Positions 16,650 through 26,090 of a DNA stretch of 54,487 nucleotides are shown here, piece by piece (within the stretch, counting starts at the first letter, position 1; each line of letters starts with the position of its first letter). The notes beneath the pieces were generated by a model that worked only from the letters and a program-made list of their open reading frames with translations, searched no databases and was not told the DNA's origin. The position numbers and the translations under genes are program-made. Origin of the DNA: an uncultured Coriobacteriaceae bacterium. Lineage in GTDB: Bacteria; Actinomycetota; Coriobacteriia; Coriobacteriales; Atopobiaceae. The stretch lies in NCBI GenBank assembly GCA_902801175.1, contig CADCHF010000024.1, forward strand, positions 1-54,487, in the 5' to 3' direction.

Positions 16650-16737
16650 TACCTATGCAAGAAAAAAAGAAGGCACATTTGGTCAGATGGCTAATTGTGG
16701 TTGCGCGCGGTATGCGAAGGCTCTTCGAGAGGCCCCT

Positions 16738-17715
16738 TTAGACGCCTACGACCTCGTAACCAAGAACCATGCTCGCAACGCTTTTGACCTCGCCCTTGAG
16801 CAGGTCGACCATGATCTCGGCTGCCTTGATGCCGCATTCCTCGTAGTCGTAGCGAACGGTTGGCAGAGGCCCAGCAACGGCCTGAAGAATTGGGTCGTTG
16901 CCAAACCCAGAGATGATGGGGCCCTTGCCACGTCGGGAGATGCCAAGTCGCTCGCGGACGGCCTTGATGGCGCCGGCCGCCATGGCATCGGTTGCGCAGG
17001 CAATATGGGTGAAGTCCGTTCGCGTTGCAAGGAGCTTCTTTGTGGCGTAGTAGCCTTCGTCTACCGAAAACCCACCGGTGACTACGGTGATTCGGTCCTT
17101 TGGTACGCCAGCGCGCTCGAGACCAGCCAAGAAGCCTTTGCGCCGATCGCTGCCAAACGATCGATAGCGCTTGCCGGCGTCGATGTAGGCCACGCGGCTC
17201 TCCATGCTGCAGCCGAGCGATGAGGCGAGGTCGTAGGCCGCGCCAAAGTTGTCAAAGCGCACGCAGTTTTGGTTGCGCGCGTGCTGGCCCACTATGACGA
17301 CCGGCACCCGTGCGCGCTCAAAGAGATCAAGGTTTCCAGGCACCGGCGCAGAGCTTATGAGCACGATGCCGTCAATCTGACGCTCGAGCATCGAGCGCAT
17401 GGCGTTGAAGTCGGAGTTTTCCTCGTCGCCCACATAGGCTAGGGACGCGCCATAACCAGCGGCAAAGAGGTACTTCTCAAGACCGGCGGTAACGCCCGAG
17501 AGGGTTGCCTCGTCACTCTTTGTGAGGATTATGCCAACGGTGTCGGACTTCTTCAGGCGAAGGATGCGTGCGTTTGCAGAGGGCACGTAGCCAGTCTGCT
17601 CGATAGCCGCAGCAATACGCTCACGCTTCTCCTCGGAGAGATAGCCTCCGTTGAGAAAGCGCGAGACGGCGGCGCTAGAGACACCTGCTAGCTCTGCAAC
17701 TTCTTTGTTGGTCAT
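16738..17715 (-). CDS. LacI-family sugar repressor 1
   Basis: A 325-residue DNA-binding regulator. The N-terminal helix-turn-helix MTNKEVAELAGVSSAAVSRF and hinge helix (YVPSANARILR) are typical of LacI/GalR proteins; residues 60-325 form a periplasmic-binding-protein-like sugar sensor. No clear ribosome site precedes it, but the HTH begins at this Met, so the start is firm. Lying between PTS gene 1 and a second LacI gene, it is a strong candidate to bind the operators of the sucrose genes. ScrR-like function is inferred from position. Confidence 0.88.
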   Translation of the reverse strand: MTNKEVAELAGVSSAAVSRFLNGGYLSEEKRERIAAAIEQTGYVPSANARILRLKKSDTVGIILTKSDEATLSGVTAGLEKYLFAAGYGASLAYVGDEENSDFNAMRSMLERQIDGIVLISSAPVPGNLDLFERARVPVVIVGQHARNQNCVRFDNFGAAYDLASSLGCSMESRVAYIDAGKRYRSFGSDRRKGFLAGLERAGVPKDRITVVTGGFSVDEGYYATKKLLATRTDFTHIACATDAMAAGAIKAVRERLGISRRGKGPIISGFGNDPILQAVAGPLPTVRYDYEECGIKAAEIMVDLLKGEVKSVASMVLGYEVVGV

Positions 17716-17814
17716 GTGCGCATCGGGCCAATCTTGGTTGTCTTGGTGCTTAAGTGTAGCGCCAAATGGCCCGTTTGTGCCAAACGTGACGGCTCAACGC
17801 TCGCCTATTAGCGC

Positions 17815-18798
17815 TCACCTCGTGGAATTGCGGCTATAGACCTCGTACCCCATTTTGAGCTGCCGGGCTATCTCGTCACCGTTATCCATGGCGTCGAGGA
17901 GCATCTTTGCAGCTTCTTTGCCGCTTGTCTTGTAGAAGAGGTGAACGCTTGTCACCGATGGCATGAGAATGCGCGAGAGCTCGGAGTCGCCAATGCCGGT
18001 AATTTGCACGTCCTCGGGAACACGATGACCGTATTCCCTCAGGCAGGTGATGGCCCCGTAGGCCATGTCGTCGCTCGCGCAGACGATGGCGTCGGTCTCT
18101 GGAGCCTGCTCCATTATCTGCTCGCAGCAGAGGTAGCCAGACTCTACGGTGAAGTCGCCAATGGCGTAGGCGCTCGGAGAGGGCTCTATGCCGGCAGCAT
18201 GACATGCGTCAACAAAGCCGCGATGGCGCATCTCGCCAGCGGCCACATCGTCGGGTCTCACGCCAATATAGCCAGGGTGGTGGCTGTCCTTGAGGACAAG
18301 CTTGGTGACGTCAAAGGACGCACGATAATCCTCGTGATACACGCAGCTGTATCCCTCGAGCTCTTGTCCGAGGATGACCACGGGAACGCTCAGCGCCTTA
18401 AGCGCCTTGAGGTGGTCTATCGTGACGACCGTTGCCATGAGGATGACGCCGTCAACGCGCGGGCGCTCTGCAAGCGCCTTCAGGCATCTGACCTCCTCTT
18501 TGGGATCGTTGTTGGTGCTCGAGAGCAGCGTGTGGTAGTCGGTTCCCAAAAAGCCCTCGGTGACGCCGTCGAGCATGCGAGCCACGGACTGCGAGTAGAT
18601 CTTTGGGATGATGACGCCCACGAGATTTGTCTTGCCAGTGCGCAGCTGCTGGGCAGACTGCGAGGGGACGTAGCCCGTCTCCTGGATGACCTTGCTTATG
18701 AGTTTGCGCTTCTCCTGGCTCACATAACCGTTGTTGAGGTAGCGCGACACGGTTGCTCGCGAAACGCCGGCCAAGTGTGCAATCTCGTTGATGTCCAT
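17815..18798 (-). CDS. LacI-family sugar repressor 2
   Basis: A 327-residue LacI/GalR regulator. HTH: IAHLAGVSRATVSRYLNNGY; hinge YVPSQSAQQLRTGKTNLVGV; sensor domain to the end. AAGGGGG ten bases upstream supports the start. It resembles sucrose-operon ScrR repressors of Firmicutes in its hinge and first sensor strand. It is tandem with repressor 1 but clearly diverged in the sensor domain, so the two may respond to different sugars or phosphosugars. A weak operator-like sequence GGCGAAAGCGTTCGGT about 60 nt upstream could mediate autoregulation. Confidence 0.88.
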   Translation of the reverse strand: MDINEIAHLAGVSRATVSRYLNNGYVSQEKRKLISKVIQETGYVPSQSAQQLRTGKTNLVGVIIPKIYSQSVARMLDGVTEGFLGTDYHTLLSSTNNDPKEEVRCLKALAERPRVDGVILMATVVTIDHLKALKALSVPVVILGQELEGYSCVYHEDYRASFDVTKLVLKDSHHPGYIGVRPDDVAAGEMRHRGFVDACHAAGIEPSPSAYAIGDFTVESGYLCCEQIMEQAPETDAIVCASDDMAYGAITCLREYGHRVPEDVQITGIGDSELSRILMPSVTSVHLFYKTSGKEAAKMLLDAMDNGDEIARQLKMGYEVYSRNSTR

Positions 18799-18978
18799 CG
18801 AATCAGCCCCCTTTCTCTAATCGTAAACAATCCCTTACCTTTTTTGCATGGGGAAGGCGAAAGCGTTCGGTGATTGAGCGTTTTGCATAAGAGACCAGTT
18901 CAAGGTGCTCATGCCAGGGCGAGTGGCGTGTGGGTGCAGCTCGGTTGCAGGCCTGCTTGCGTGCTCCAGTCAAAAGGG

Positions 18979-19009
18979 TGGGCCGGCTGCCAGGAAGGCA
19001 ACCGGCCCA
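18979..19009 (-). terminator. Terminator of sucrose phosphorylase
   Basis: Stem TGGGCCGGCTGCC/GGCAACCGGCCCA with one mismatch and loop AGGAA, followed on the minus strand by CCCTTTTG. Confidence 0.75.
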
Positions 19010-19040
19010 GGGCAAGGGAAAGAAGAGCGGAGGCTCTCTT

Positions 19041-20462
19041 TTACGAGTGGGTGACCTCGTAGTCGTGGCTCACGAGGTCGGCATCGAGCTGAGCCCAGGC
19101 ATCACCGGAGGTGCGGCGGATGGTGAGCTTGCCCTCGGCGGGGATGGTGACCTCAAGGTCGCCCTCGATGTCAAAGGCGGGATGGGTGTTGCGGAGCTCC
19201 ATCAGGCGCAGCAGCTCCTTGACCACCGGGCGCTCGACATCGGCGGCAATCTCGTCGGTCGTGTAGTAGTGACGGTTGATGTTGCGGCCTTCCTTGGTGG
19301 ACTCGAGCAGCTCGAGGTCGTTCTTGCCGGCAAGCAGGCCCACGTAGTAGACCATGGGGATGCCCTTGGCAAACATCTGGATGGCGCGGGCCAGGTCGTA
19401 TGCCTGGTCGTCGTTGCCAAGCGCGCTGTAGTAGGTGGTGTTGACCTGGTAGATGTCCAGGTTGTTGTAGGCCTCGGTGTTGTAGATCTTCTTGACGTTG
19501 GCACCCTCGGAGAACATCTTCTCCTTGACCCAGTCGGTCTGGTCGTCGGGCAGCAGGTCCTTGACGTCCACAATGCCCAGGCCGTCGTGGGTGTCGAGCG
19601 TGGTGAACTGATGCTTGGGGCTCATCTCCAGCCAGCGCTTGAGGTACTGGCCGTCGCCGGAGTAGAGGGCATGGAGCGTGAGCACCGGCAGGGCAAAGTC
19701 GTAGACCCAGTAGCCCATCTCGGACACCTTGAACTGCATGGTGTAGTGCTCGTGAATCTCGGGCAGGACCATGATGTCGGAGCCGAGCACGTCCTGCATG
19801 GAGTCAAGCAGGTTGGAGGTGTCGGGCTGCTCAAAGAAGCAGCTGCCGCCAGCGCGCTTGCAGGCGTAGGCAAAGGCGTCCAGGCGGATGATGGACGCGC
19901 CGTTGGCGGCCATGTTCTCGAGCGTCTCGCGGAAGAAGCGCTGGGCGCGCTCGCTCTTCACGTTGATGTCGATCTGCTCCTCGCCAAAGGTGCACCAGAC
20001 CTTCTCGGTGGTGCCGTCGGCAAAGTCGGCCTCAACGTAGGGAGCGCGCGGCTTGCGCTTGTAGATGGCGTCGACCTGCTCGTCGGTGGGGAAGCCACCC
20101 TCGGCTGCCCAGAAGTCCTTGTAGCGAATGAAGAAGTCGGCAAACTCGCTGTCGTCCTTCTTGGCAAGGAAGTCCTGGTAGTAGGGGCCCTGCTTGGAGA
20201 TGTGGTTGATCATGAAGTCAAACATGAGGTAGCGGTCCTCGCCAATGGCGCGGACGTCGTCCCAGGTGCCAAAGGCCGGGTCAACGATGTCGTAGCGCAT
20301 GGGGGCAAAGCCGCGGTCGCCCGAGCTGGGGAAGAACGGCAGGATGTGAACGCCGCCGATGGCCTTGTCAAAGTGGGTGTCGATCACTTTCTTGAGGTCG
20401 GCAAGGTTCTTTCCCAAGCTGTCGGAATAGGTGATGAGCATGCACTTGTTAGAGAGCTTCAT
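19041..20462 (-). CDS. Sucrose phosphorylase (GH13)
   Basis: A 473-residue cytoplasmic enzyme that splits sucrose with phosphate into glucose-1-phosphate and fructose, saving an ATP. It starts like known sucrose phosphorylases (ITYSDSLGKNLADL). Catalytic residues are the nucleophile Asp195 in RLDAFAYA and the acid/base Glu235 in LPEIHEHY; TTLDTHDGLGIVDVKDLL is the third conserved region. The start at 20462 is chosen for AAAGGAG upstream and agreement with the family length. It lies downstream of GH32 gene 2 in one direction, separated by 146 nt that hold a family A repeat. It needs unphosphorylated sucrose, so it implies a non-PTS source or intracellular sucrose from larger sugars. A sucrose-6-phosphate phosphorylase activity is an alternative. 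Confidence 0.92.
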   Translation of the reverse strand: MKLSNKCMLITYSDSLGKNLADLKKVIDTHFDKAIGGVHILPFFPSSGDRGFAPMRYDIVDPAFGTWDDVRAIGEDRYLMFDFMINHISKQGPYYQDFLAKKDDSEFADFFIRYKDFWAAEGGFPTDEQVDAIYKRKPRAPYVEADFADGTTEKVWCTFGEEQIDINVKSERAQRFFRETLENMAANGASIIRLDAFAYACKRAGGSCFFEQPDTSNLLDSMQDVLGSDIMVLPEIHEHYTMQFKVSEMGYWVYDFALPVLTLHALYSGDGQYLKRWLEMSPKHQFTTLDTHDGLGIVDVKDLLPDDQTDWVKEKMFSEGANVKKIYNTEAYNNLDIYQVNTTYYSALGNDDQAYDLARAIQMFAKGIPMVYYVGLLAGKNDLELLESTKEGRNINRHYYTTDEIAADVERPVVKELLRLMELRNTHPAFDIEGDLEVTIPAEGKLTIRRTSGDAWAQLDADLVSHDYEVTHS

Positions 20463-20482
20463 GTGATGGGGCTCCTTTCGTC

Positions 20483-20594
20483 TGGCCAATGGGGGACGGT
20501 TCTCCTTGGTCCAGCATGACGGTTGCTGTGCGTTGCGACCGGGCATATTTGGTCGCTATCTCATTTGGCCAAAGAGAACCGTCCCCAATGGCCA
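20483..20594. repeat. Family A inverted repeat, degenerate copy
   Basis: Arms at 20483-20513 and 20565-20594 share TGGCCAATGGGGGACGGTTC and its near complement, with interruptions, around a 50-base centre. The core GGGGACGGTTC matches the copy at 8983-9078. It fills the gap between sucrose phosphorylase and GH32 gene 2. Confidence 0.7.
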
Positions 20595-20608
20595 ACTCTC
20601 CCACTTGC

Positions 20609-22102
20609 CTAACGTTTGATGGTCTCGTTCCATCCGGGCAGCTCAAGATCGGGTGCCTTGGCTGCGGCGGTCTTGTACATCTCTGCCATGGTGTCCTGCA
20701 TTGGGTAGGCGTTTCCGGCTGCCGAGAAGCTGCAGGCAATGACGAGGTCGTCCTTCTCGGGGCAGAACCACCGCGAGGCAAAGACCTCGGCTCCATTGTT
20801 GGCAAAGACCTCGACCGCGGAGCCGTCAACCAGGACGCGCAGGTCGTGGAGCTCGGCCAGCGGGATGGAGCGGTCCTGGCGGCCAGCGGCTCCTGTTTCG
20901 TCCAGATACCTCAGGCCAAGGCGACCGCCCTCGTAGAAGACCTGGAAGCTGTCATCGAGCGTAAGGGCTCCCTCTCCGCTGATTTGCGGCAGCACGATGT
21001 CCGCCTGGCGTCCCTCAAGGTGGGCCTCGCCGTTGTCAAAGCAGACGGCGTTGCCACGCAAGGCCTCAAGCTCGGGTACCGGGTTTTGCAGCAGGCGACC
21101 GTCGTCGCGCCGCGTGACCACGCGGGGCACGGTCATGCAGTGCCACCAGTCGAGGCCGTCGGGCACGCTGGTGTAGTGGTCGTCAAAGGTGCCCATCCAG
21201 CCAACGAGGATGGTACGGCCGGCGTCGTCGCAGAAGGTCTGCGGGGCGTAGAAGTCGTGACCAAAGTCCCACTGGACAAAGGTGCGCTCGTCGACGACCT
21301 CGGTGTCTATGAGGCGCTCGCCTTCGGGCAGGGGGAAGTAGCCCGGGGTCCAGCGGTTAAACCAGCGGTCCTGCAGGCGCGGGAGGCCCTGCGGGGAGAT
21401 GGCGAGGTACTCGTGGCCGTCAAGACGCACGATGTTGGGGCACTCCCACACAAAGCCGAAGGAGTACTGCGAGTAGATGGGATGGCTCAGCTGCCAGTCG
21501 ATTCCGTCGCTCGATTCGTAGAGCAGGCACATGCCTTGCGTGTCAATGTGGCGCGCGCCAAGCAGCATGCGGCGCTTGCCGTCCTGCTCCCAAACCTTGG
21601 GGTCGCGCACGTGGCAGCTGAGGTCCTCGGGGTAGTCTGAGTTGCGCATCAGCACTTGGCGCGGTCCCATCGTGAGGGCTCCGGTCTGGGGATCTCGCTC
21701 GGCAACGCAGGTGATGGTGTTCTGCTCGCGTCCAGCGTAGACGTAGTCAAAGTCCTTGTGGCTGTGGCCTGGCACTGGGGCAACCACGTTGCCGGTGTAG
21801 TAGATGCGCAGCTGGTCTGTGCCGCCTTCGCCAGCCCCGCGCTCCACAAAGGCAGAGCCGCTAAACACGCCGTGGCGATCCTCGGGGATGGAGGGCTGCA
21901 GGGGCACGCCCTGGTAGGTCCAATGCAGCAGGTCGGGGGACGAGAAGAGGCCCCATGCCTTCTGGTCGACCGTTGGCCAGTTGTGGTCGTACTGGTAAAA
22001 GAAGTAGTAGGTCCCCTCAAACTGGCAGAGGCCATTGGGGTCGTTCAGCCAGTTGCGTGGCGAACGCAGGTGATATCCGACCTCCCAGCTCTTATTGGAC
22101 AT
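20609..22102 (-). CDS. GH32 sucrose(-6-phosphate) hydrolase / beta-fructosidase 2
   Basis: A 497-residue GH32 enzyme with WLNDPNG (nucleophile Asp21), RDPKVW and WECPNI (acid/base Glu). The start at 22102 is preferred because TTGGAG lies eight bases before it; the frame extends eight codons further up without a ribosome site. No signal peptide. It is the most diverged of the three GH32 paralogs and pairs with sucrose phosphorylase downstream. An operator-like site at 22178-22194 lies 76 nt upstream. Likely sucrose-6-phosphate hydrolase, but a fructan-derived oligosaccharide substrate is possible. Confidence 0.92.
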   Translation of the reverse strand: MSNKSWEVGYHLRSPRNWLNDPNGLCQFEGTYYFFYQYDHNWPTVDQKAWGLFSSPDLLHWTYQGVPLQPSIPEDRHGVFSGSAFVERGAGEGGTDQLRIYYTGNVVAPVPGHSHKDFDYVYAGREQNTITCVAERDPQTGALTMGPRQVLMRNSDYPEDLSCHVRDPKVWEQDGKRRMLLGARHIDTQGMCLLYESSDGIDWQLSHPIYSQYSFGFVWECPNIVRLDGHEYLAISPQGLPRLQDRWFNRWTPGYFPLPEGERLIDTEVVDERTFVQWDFGHDFYAPQTFCDDAGRTILVGWMGTFDDHYTSVPDGLDWWHCMTVPRVVTRRDDGRLLQNPVPELEALRGNAVCFDNGEAHLEGRQADIVLPQISGEGALTLDDSFQVFYEGGRLGLRYLDETGAAGRQDRSIPLAELHDLRVLVDGSAVEVFANNGAEVFASRWFCPEKDDLVIACSFSAAGNAYPMQDTMAEMYKTAAAKAPDLELPGWNETIKR

Positions 22103-22177
22103 GCGAGGCTCCAATCTGTGGGTCAAATCGTTGGCACACGCTGCAGAGCATACGTCTTGGCAGAGCGGTGCGGTTGG

Positions 22178-22194
22178 TGCGGGAACGATTCCAC
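22178..22194. promoter_or_regulatory. LacI-type operator upstream of GH32 gene 2
   Basis: TGCGGGAACGATTCCACA region; on the minus strand TGTGGAATCGTTCCCGCA, differing from the 14336 site at only a few positions. It lies in the divergent region before the CorA gene. Confidence 0.65.
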
Positions 22195-22314
22195 ATTATT
22201 TGCTGGGGACGGCTTCGTCACGGTGCGCTAGGATTAGCGGTTAGTATCTGTTGTTAGCGGCAAGGCCCAAATCTACTTTTGTGCATCGACGCGCTTCTGG
22301 ACGAGGAGGATCTT

Positions 22315-23253
22315 GTGATTCAGCTATTTCGGTCGTACTGGCGCGAGATGCGGCAGGTTGAGGAGATTGTTCCAGGTACGTGGGTTGAGCTGACCAACCC
22401 TACTGCCGAGGAGGTTGCGAGCATCGCAACGACCTTGGGAATCGACCAAGACGACGTGCTCGCCGCAATTGACCCCGAAGAGAAGGCGCGCGTACAGACC
22501 GAGGACGACTACACCCTCATCGTGGTGGACGTGCCCGCACGTGAGGTTCGTCACCATGAGCAGGCCTATAACACCATCCCGCTTGGCGTCATCGTTACAA
22601 ACGACAACGTCCTGACTGTTTGTTCCGAGGAGACGTCGGTGCTCTCGTCGCTGCACCAGGCTCGCATCCGCGACTTCTCGACCGAGGAGCAGATGTCGTT
22701 CGTCTATCGCCTTATGTTGCGCATTGCCATCCGCTACCAGCAGGTCCTGGCTGGTATTGACCGGCAGCGCATGGACTTTGAGGAGCGCATCGAGGAGGTT
22801 GGCGAAGAGAGCGACCTCATTCGCTTGCACGAGCTTGAGTCCACGCTGGTGTACTTCTCCACGTCTCTGCGCGGTAACGCCAACGTGCTCAACCGCCTTA
22901 CGCGCTATGCGCACCTGCAGCAGGAGGAGTGGCGCGACGTCTTGGATGACGCCATCGTCGAGAACCAGCAGGCCATCGAGATGGCCCAGATCTACCGCGA
23001 GATTATTGACGGCACCAGGCAGCTGGTCGAGTCGCTGATGGACTCGCGCCTGAACAGCGTCATGGAGCGACTGACCTCGATAACGATCATTCTCTCCATC
23101 CCCACGGTGATCTCTGGTGCCTACGGCATGAACGTGGAGGGGGAGTGGATGCCGTTCTCGGCAGTGCCCCACGGGTTCACGCTCATCAACCTTATCACGG
23201 CCTTCGTCTGCCTGATATTTGCCCTGATCCTGCGCAAGAGGAAGCTGCTGTAG
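22315..23253 (+). CDS. corA: CorA-like magnesium/divalent cation channel
   Basis: A 312-residue protein: a large cytoplasmic alpha/beta and coiled-coil funnel (1-250) and two C-terminal membrane helices with the selectivity motif YGMN near residue 270, followed by a short basic tail. CorA pentamers carry Mg2+ (or Co2+/Ni2+) into the cell. The start is a GTG at 22315 with GAGGAGG five bases upstream; the frame extends twelve codons further but without support. A strong bidirectional terminator follows. Confidence 0.9.
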   Translation: MIQLFRSYWREMRQVEEIVPGTWVELTNPTAEEVASIATTLGIDQDDVLAAIDPEEKARVQTEDDYTLIVVDVPAREVRHHEQAYNTIPLGVIVTNDNVLTVCSEETSVLSSLHQARIRDFSTEEQMSFVYRLMLRIAIRYQQVLAGIDRQRMDFEERIEEVGEESDLIRLHELESTLVYFSTSLRGNANVLNRLTRYAHLQQEEWRDVLDDAIVENQQAIEMAQIYREIIDGTRQLVESLMDSRLNSVMERLTSITIILSIPTVISGAYGMNVEGEWMPFSAVPHGFTLINLITAFVCLIFALILRKRKLL

Positions 23254-23272
23254 GTCTCCGCCCCCAATGGAC

Positions 23273-23307
23273 GGACCGGGCCGCCCTGTTCGAAGGCGGC
23301 CCGGTCC
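23273..23307. terminator. Bidirectional terminator
   Basis: A 13 bp perfect stem GGACCGGGCCGCC/GGCGGCCCGGTCC with loop CTGTTCGAA between convergent genes. T-runs are weak on both sides. Confidence 0.65.
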
Positions 23308-23337
23308 AGCGTGTTGCATATTGTGGGGTTTCCCGCG

Positions 23338-26034
23338 CTAGCGCTTTGCGCCTTTGGGGACCTTTTGTGCGGCCCTCATTTGCATGCCAAGCGTGCCCAG
23401 GCATCCCAGCACGCACACAACGCAGAAGGCAAGCAGTACGCCCCAGCTCTTAAACAGGTGGCCCATGGTGTGCTCAAACATCTCGTCCTGTTTGTGATCG
23501 TAGGCAACCAGCACCTCGCCATCGTCTACCTTGTCGCCGTCCTTGCCAATGACGCCGGTCATGCTGTCGATGGTGGTTTCGTAGTCGTCCTCTTCCATGA
23601 CGCCGTAGGGGGTGTCGACCTCAATGTGGGGGACGGTGTACTCAAACGAGGGAATCTCGAGCTTCTCGCCGTAGATCTTGAGGTCAAGATCGTTGAGGTC
23701 GGCGGTTGTTCCGAGCGCTTCCATGCCCCAGCGGCAGTTGACAAGGTACGACACATTCTCGGTTACGCCCTTGAGCTCAAATACCAGGCCCGAGAAGAGA
23801 ATCTGCGGCATGATCAGCAACGGGGCCATGGCAATGGCGCGGTCGGGGTTGTTGAAGAGCGCCGAGACAAACAGGCCAAGGCACATGGCCGAAAGCGTGA
23901 TGAGGCTCATGGCAACCATCAGCTCAAAGGGAGCCGAGATGAGGGCGTCGGTGGGCATGCGGTCGCCCATCATGAAGCAGAAGGTGCCGGTGAGCAGCGC
24001 CGATTGCAGCAGGCAGAGCAGCGTGAGAACCAAGACCTTTGAGGAGACATAGGCCGAGATACGCATGCCGCCACCGTACTCGCGCCTAAAGATGGCCCGC
24101 TCCTTGCAGATCTCTTGGATGGCGTCGAGGATGCCTACCCAAAAGGCCGCGCACGAGAGCGAGAACAGACACGACTTTGTGGGCTCGCAGATCTGGAAGC
24201 AGTCTCCGCCCGCCACAAACGAGATGAGCGCGGCGAGGAAGGGAGCCTGCAGGACGAGCAGCGCCAGACGCGACCGGTCGTTAAGGATCAGCTTGAGGTA
24301 GCGGGCCGAGAGCGTGCCAAACTGCTGGGCAAACGAGGGCAGCTTGGCGCGTGGGACTTGCCCTTGGCCTGCTGGGGCATGTGGCGCTCCCTGCTTGCTG
24401 CGATGGGCCGCAAATCGTCGCTGCCAACCTTCGGGGTCCTTGCCCACCTCGTTGTAGATGGAGATGAGGTCATCGACCCCAAAGAAGTCGGGGGCAGCAT
24501 CGGGGCGTCCGGCATAGCAGAGCTTGCCGCCGGCACCCAGCATCACCAGCTGGTCGCAGAGGTGCAGGTTTTGGGTGGTATGGGTCACCAGGATGATGGT
24601 GCGCCCGTCGTGCGCCATGCGGGCGAGCGTCTCCATGAGCTGCTGCTCGATGCCAGGGTCAAGGCCCGAGGTCGGCTCGTCGAGGAAGAGCAGGCGCGGG
24701 TCGGCAAGCAGCTCCACGGCAATGGACGCGCGCTTCTTTTGGCCGCCTGACATGTTGCCAATGAGGTTGTTGCGCACGTTCTCGAGCTCGAGCATCTCGA
24801 TGACCTTCTCGCAGCGCTCTGCCCGCTCCTCCTTGCTCATGTCGGAGGGCATGCGCAGGCGCGCGGCGTACTGGAGCATATCCACGAGCGTGAGGTTGTC
24901 GTAGACGATGTCCTGCTGCGGCACATAACCAATCGTGCTCTTCATGGTCTTGTAGTTGGGGTAGAGGCTTACGCCGTCCACATAGACCACGCCCTCGTCT
25001 GCGGGCTCGGAGCCGTTGAGCTCGTTGAGCAGCGTCGACTTGCCCGAGCCCGAGCCGCCCACGATGGCAACAAACTCCCCGCGCTTGATGTGCAGGGTCA
25101 CGTGGTCGGTGGTCACGCGGGTCTTGCCCTTTACCTTGCGGTAGCGGACGAGCTGCTCGCCGAGCACGTCAACGCCGGAGCGGGCCGTGAGCGAGAGAAG
25201 CTGCTCGCCCATGAGCAGGTACTCGACGTTGCCAAACAGGATGCGGGAGCCGGGCCGCAGCGGCGTGGGCCTAGAGATGCGGGCGCCGTTGACAAAGGTC
25301 CCGTTAAAGCTGCTGGTGTCGGCGATGGCCCAGCTGCCGTTTGCCTGCCTTGCGAGCACGGCCTGCCGTGCCGAGACGGTGGGGGTGGGAATGACGAGGT
25401 CGTTGCCGGCCACGCGGCCAACCGAGATGCGCTGCTTGCCTGCAAGCGAGAAGGCCTCCCAGCGGGTGTCGGCGTCGCCCACCAGCAGCGCCACGCCGCC
25501 TACGCGCTCGCCGCCACCGACGGTGACCACATCACCAGGGGCAACGGTAAAGGCGTTCTGGCGAATGCCGTTGAGAAAGAGTGGCGCCGATGAGCCCGAC
25601 TCCTGCACCACACAGAGGCCGTTTTGTACGATGATCCGGCCAATCATGGCGGGCAGCCCCGAGTCCTTTCCTGCAACGCGAATGCTGCAGCCGTCCTCGG
25701 CGCCAAAAGTGAGGGTGCCAGGTTGGCGCAGCGAGACGTCTCGTTCGTCAATGGCAGAGTCACCGCACATGGCGGTAATGGTGAGGCCGTCACCGGTTGC
25801 CGGACGCCTGGTATGGCTTGGTTTTGCCCCTCCGCCCATCTGCACCGGCATAGTGAGCGAGTAGTTGCCCTGCTGGGCACGCATGCGCCAGTCGTTTCGG
25901 TTTCCGGCAGCGCTGCCCGCAGACGTCCGTTGCTGCTGGTGCTGTGCGGCCGCTTGGTTTATGGGCGAGCCACATCGCGGGCAAAACTGTATCCGCGGGT
26001 TGCTTATCGACTGCCCGCATTTTCCGCAAAACAT
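23338..26034 (-). CDS. Zinc-ribbon, double-FHA ABC-2 transporter (ATPase and permease in one chain)
   Basis: An 898-residue membrane exporter half. Order: CxxC zinc ribbon (CGKCG...CPRCG, residues 3-21); a low-complexity linker; a degenerate FHA-like domain (about 88-185); a clear FHA domain (about 195-280, with SVGR, SARQA and NGTFVNG, which read phosphothreonine); an ABC ATPase (about 300-530) with Walker A GGSGSGKST, signature MSGGQKKR, Walker B LLFLDEPTSGLD and VTHTTQ; then an ABCG-like permease with about six membrane helices and a large extracytoplasmic loop. The ATPase-permease order is ABCG type, so it probably works as a homodimer. GGAGGA supports the start. Its FHA domains suggest control by the Ser/Thr kinase encoded 4 kb away. 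Cargo unknown. Confidence 0.88.
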   Translation of the reverse strand: MFCGKCGQSISNPRIQFCPRCGSPINQAAAQHQQQRTSAGSAAGNRNDWRMRAQQGNYSLTMPVQMGGGAKPSHTRRPATGDGLTITAMCGDSAIDERDVSLRQPGTLTFGAEDGCSIRVAGKDSGLPAMIGRIIVQNGLCVVQESGSSAPLFLNGIRQNAFTVAPGDVVTVGGGERVGGVALLVGDADTRWEAFSLAGKQRISVGRVAGNDLVIPTPTVSARQAVLARQANGSWAIADTSSFNGTFVNGARISRPTPLRPGSRILFGNVEYLLMGEQLLSLTARSGVDVLGEQLVRYRKVKGKTRVTTDHVTLHIKRGEFVAIVGGSGSGKSTLLNELNGSEPADEGVVYVDGVSLYPNYKTMKSTIGYVPQQDIVYDNLTLVDMLQYAARLRMPSDMSKEERAERCEKVIEMLELENVRNNLIGNMSGGQKKRASIAVELLADPRLLFLDEPTSGLDPGIEQQLMETLARMAHDGRTIILVTHTTQNLHLCDQLVMLGAGGKLCYAGRPDAAPDFFGVDDLISIYNEVGKDPEGWQRRFAAHRSKQGAPHAPAGQGQVPRAKLPSFAQQFGTLSARYLKLILNDRSRLALLVLQAPFLAALISFVAGGDCFQICEPTKSCLFSLSCAAFWVGILDAIQEICKERAIFRREYGGGMRISAYVSSKVLVLTLLCLLQSALLTGTFCFMMGDRMPTDALISAPFELMVAMSLITLSAMCLGLFVSALFNNPDRAIAMAPLLIMPQILFSGLVFELKGVTENVSYLVNCRWGMEALGTTADLNDLDLKIYGEKLEIPSFEYTVPHIEVDTPYGVMEEDDYETTIDSMTGVIGKDGDKVDDGEVLVAYDHKQDEMFEHTMGHLFKSWGVLLAFCVVCVLGCLGTLGMQMRAAQKVPKGAKR

Positions 26035-26090
26035 CGGTGTTCCTCCAGGGTTGCTTGGGCCATGGATTGGGTGGCACTAGTGTACAGGTG

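Noticed and set aside
16700..16735. Terminator after LacI repressor 1
   Set aside because: The GGCTCTTCGAGAGGCC stretch does not form more than four consecutive pairs.
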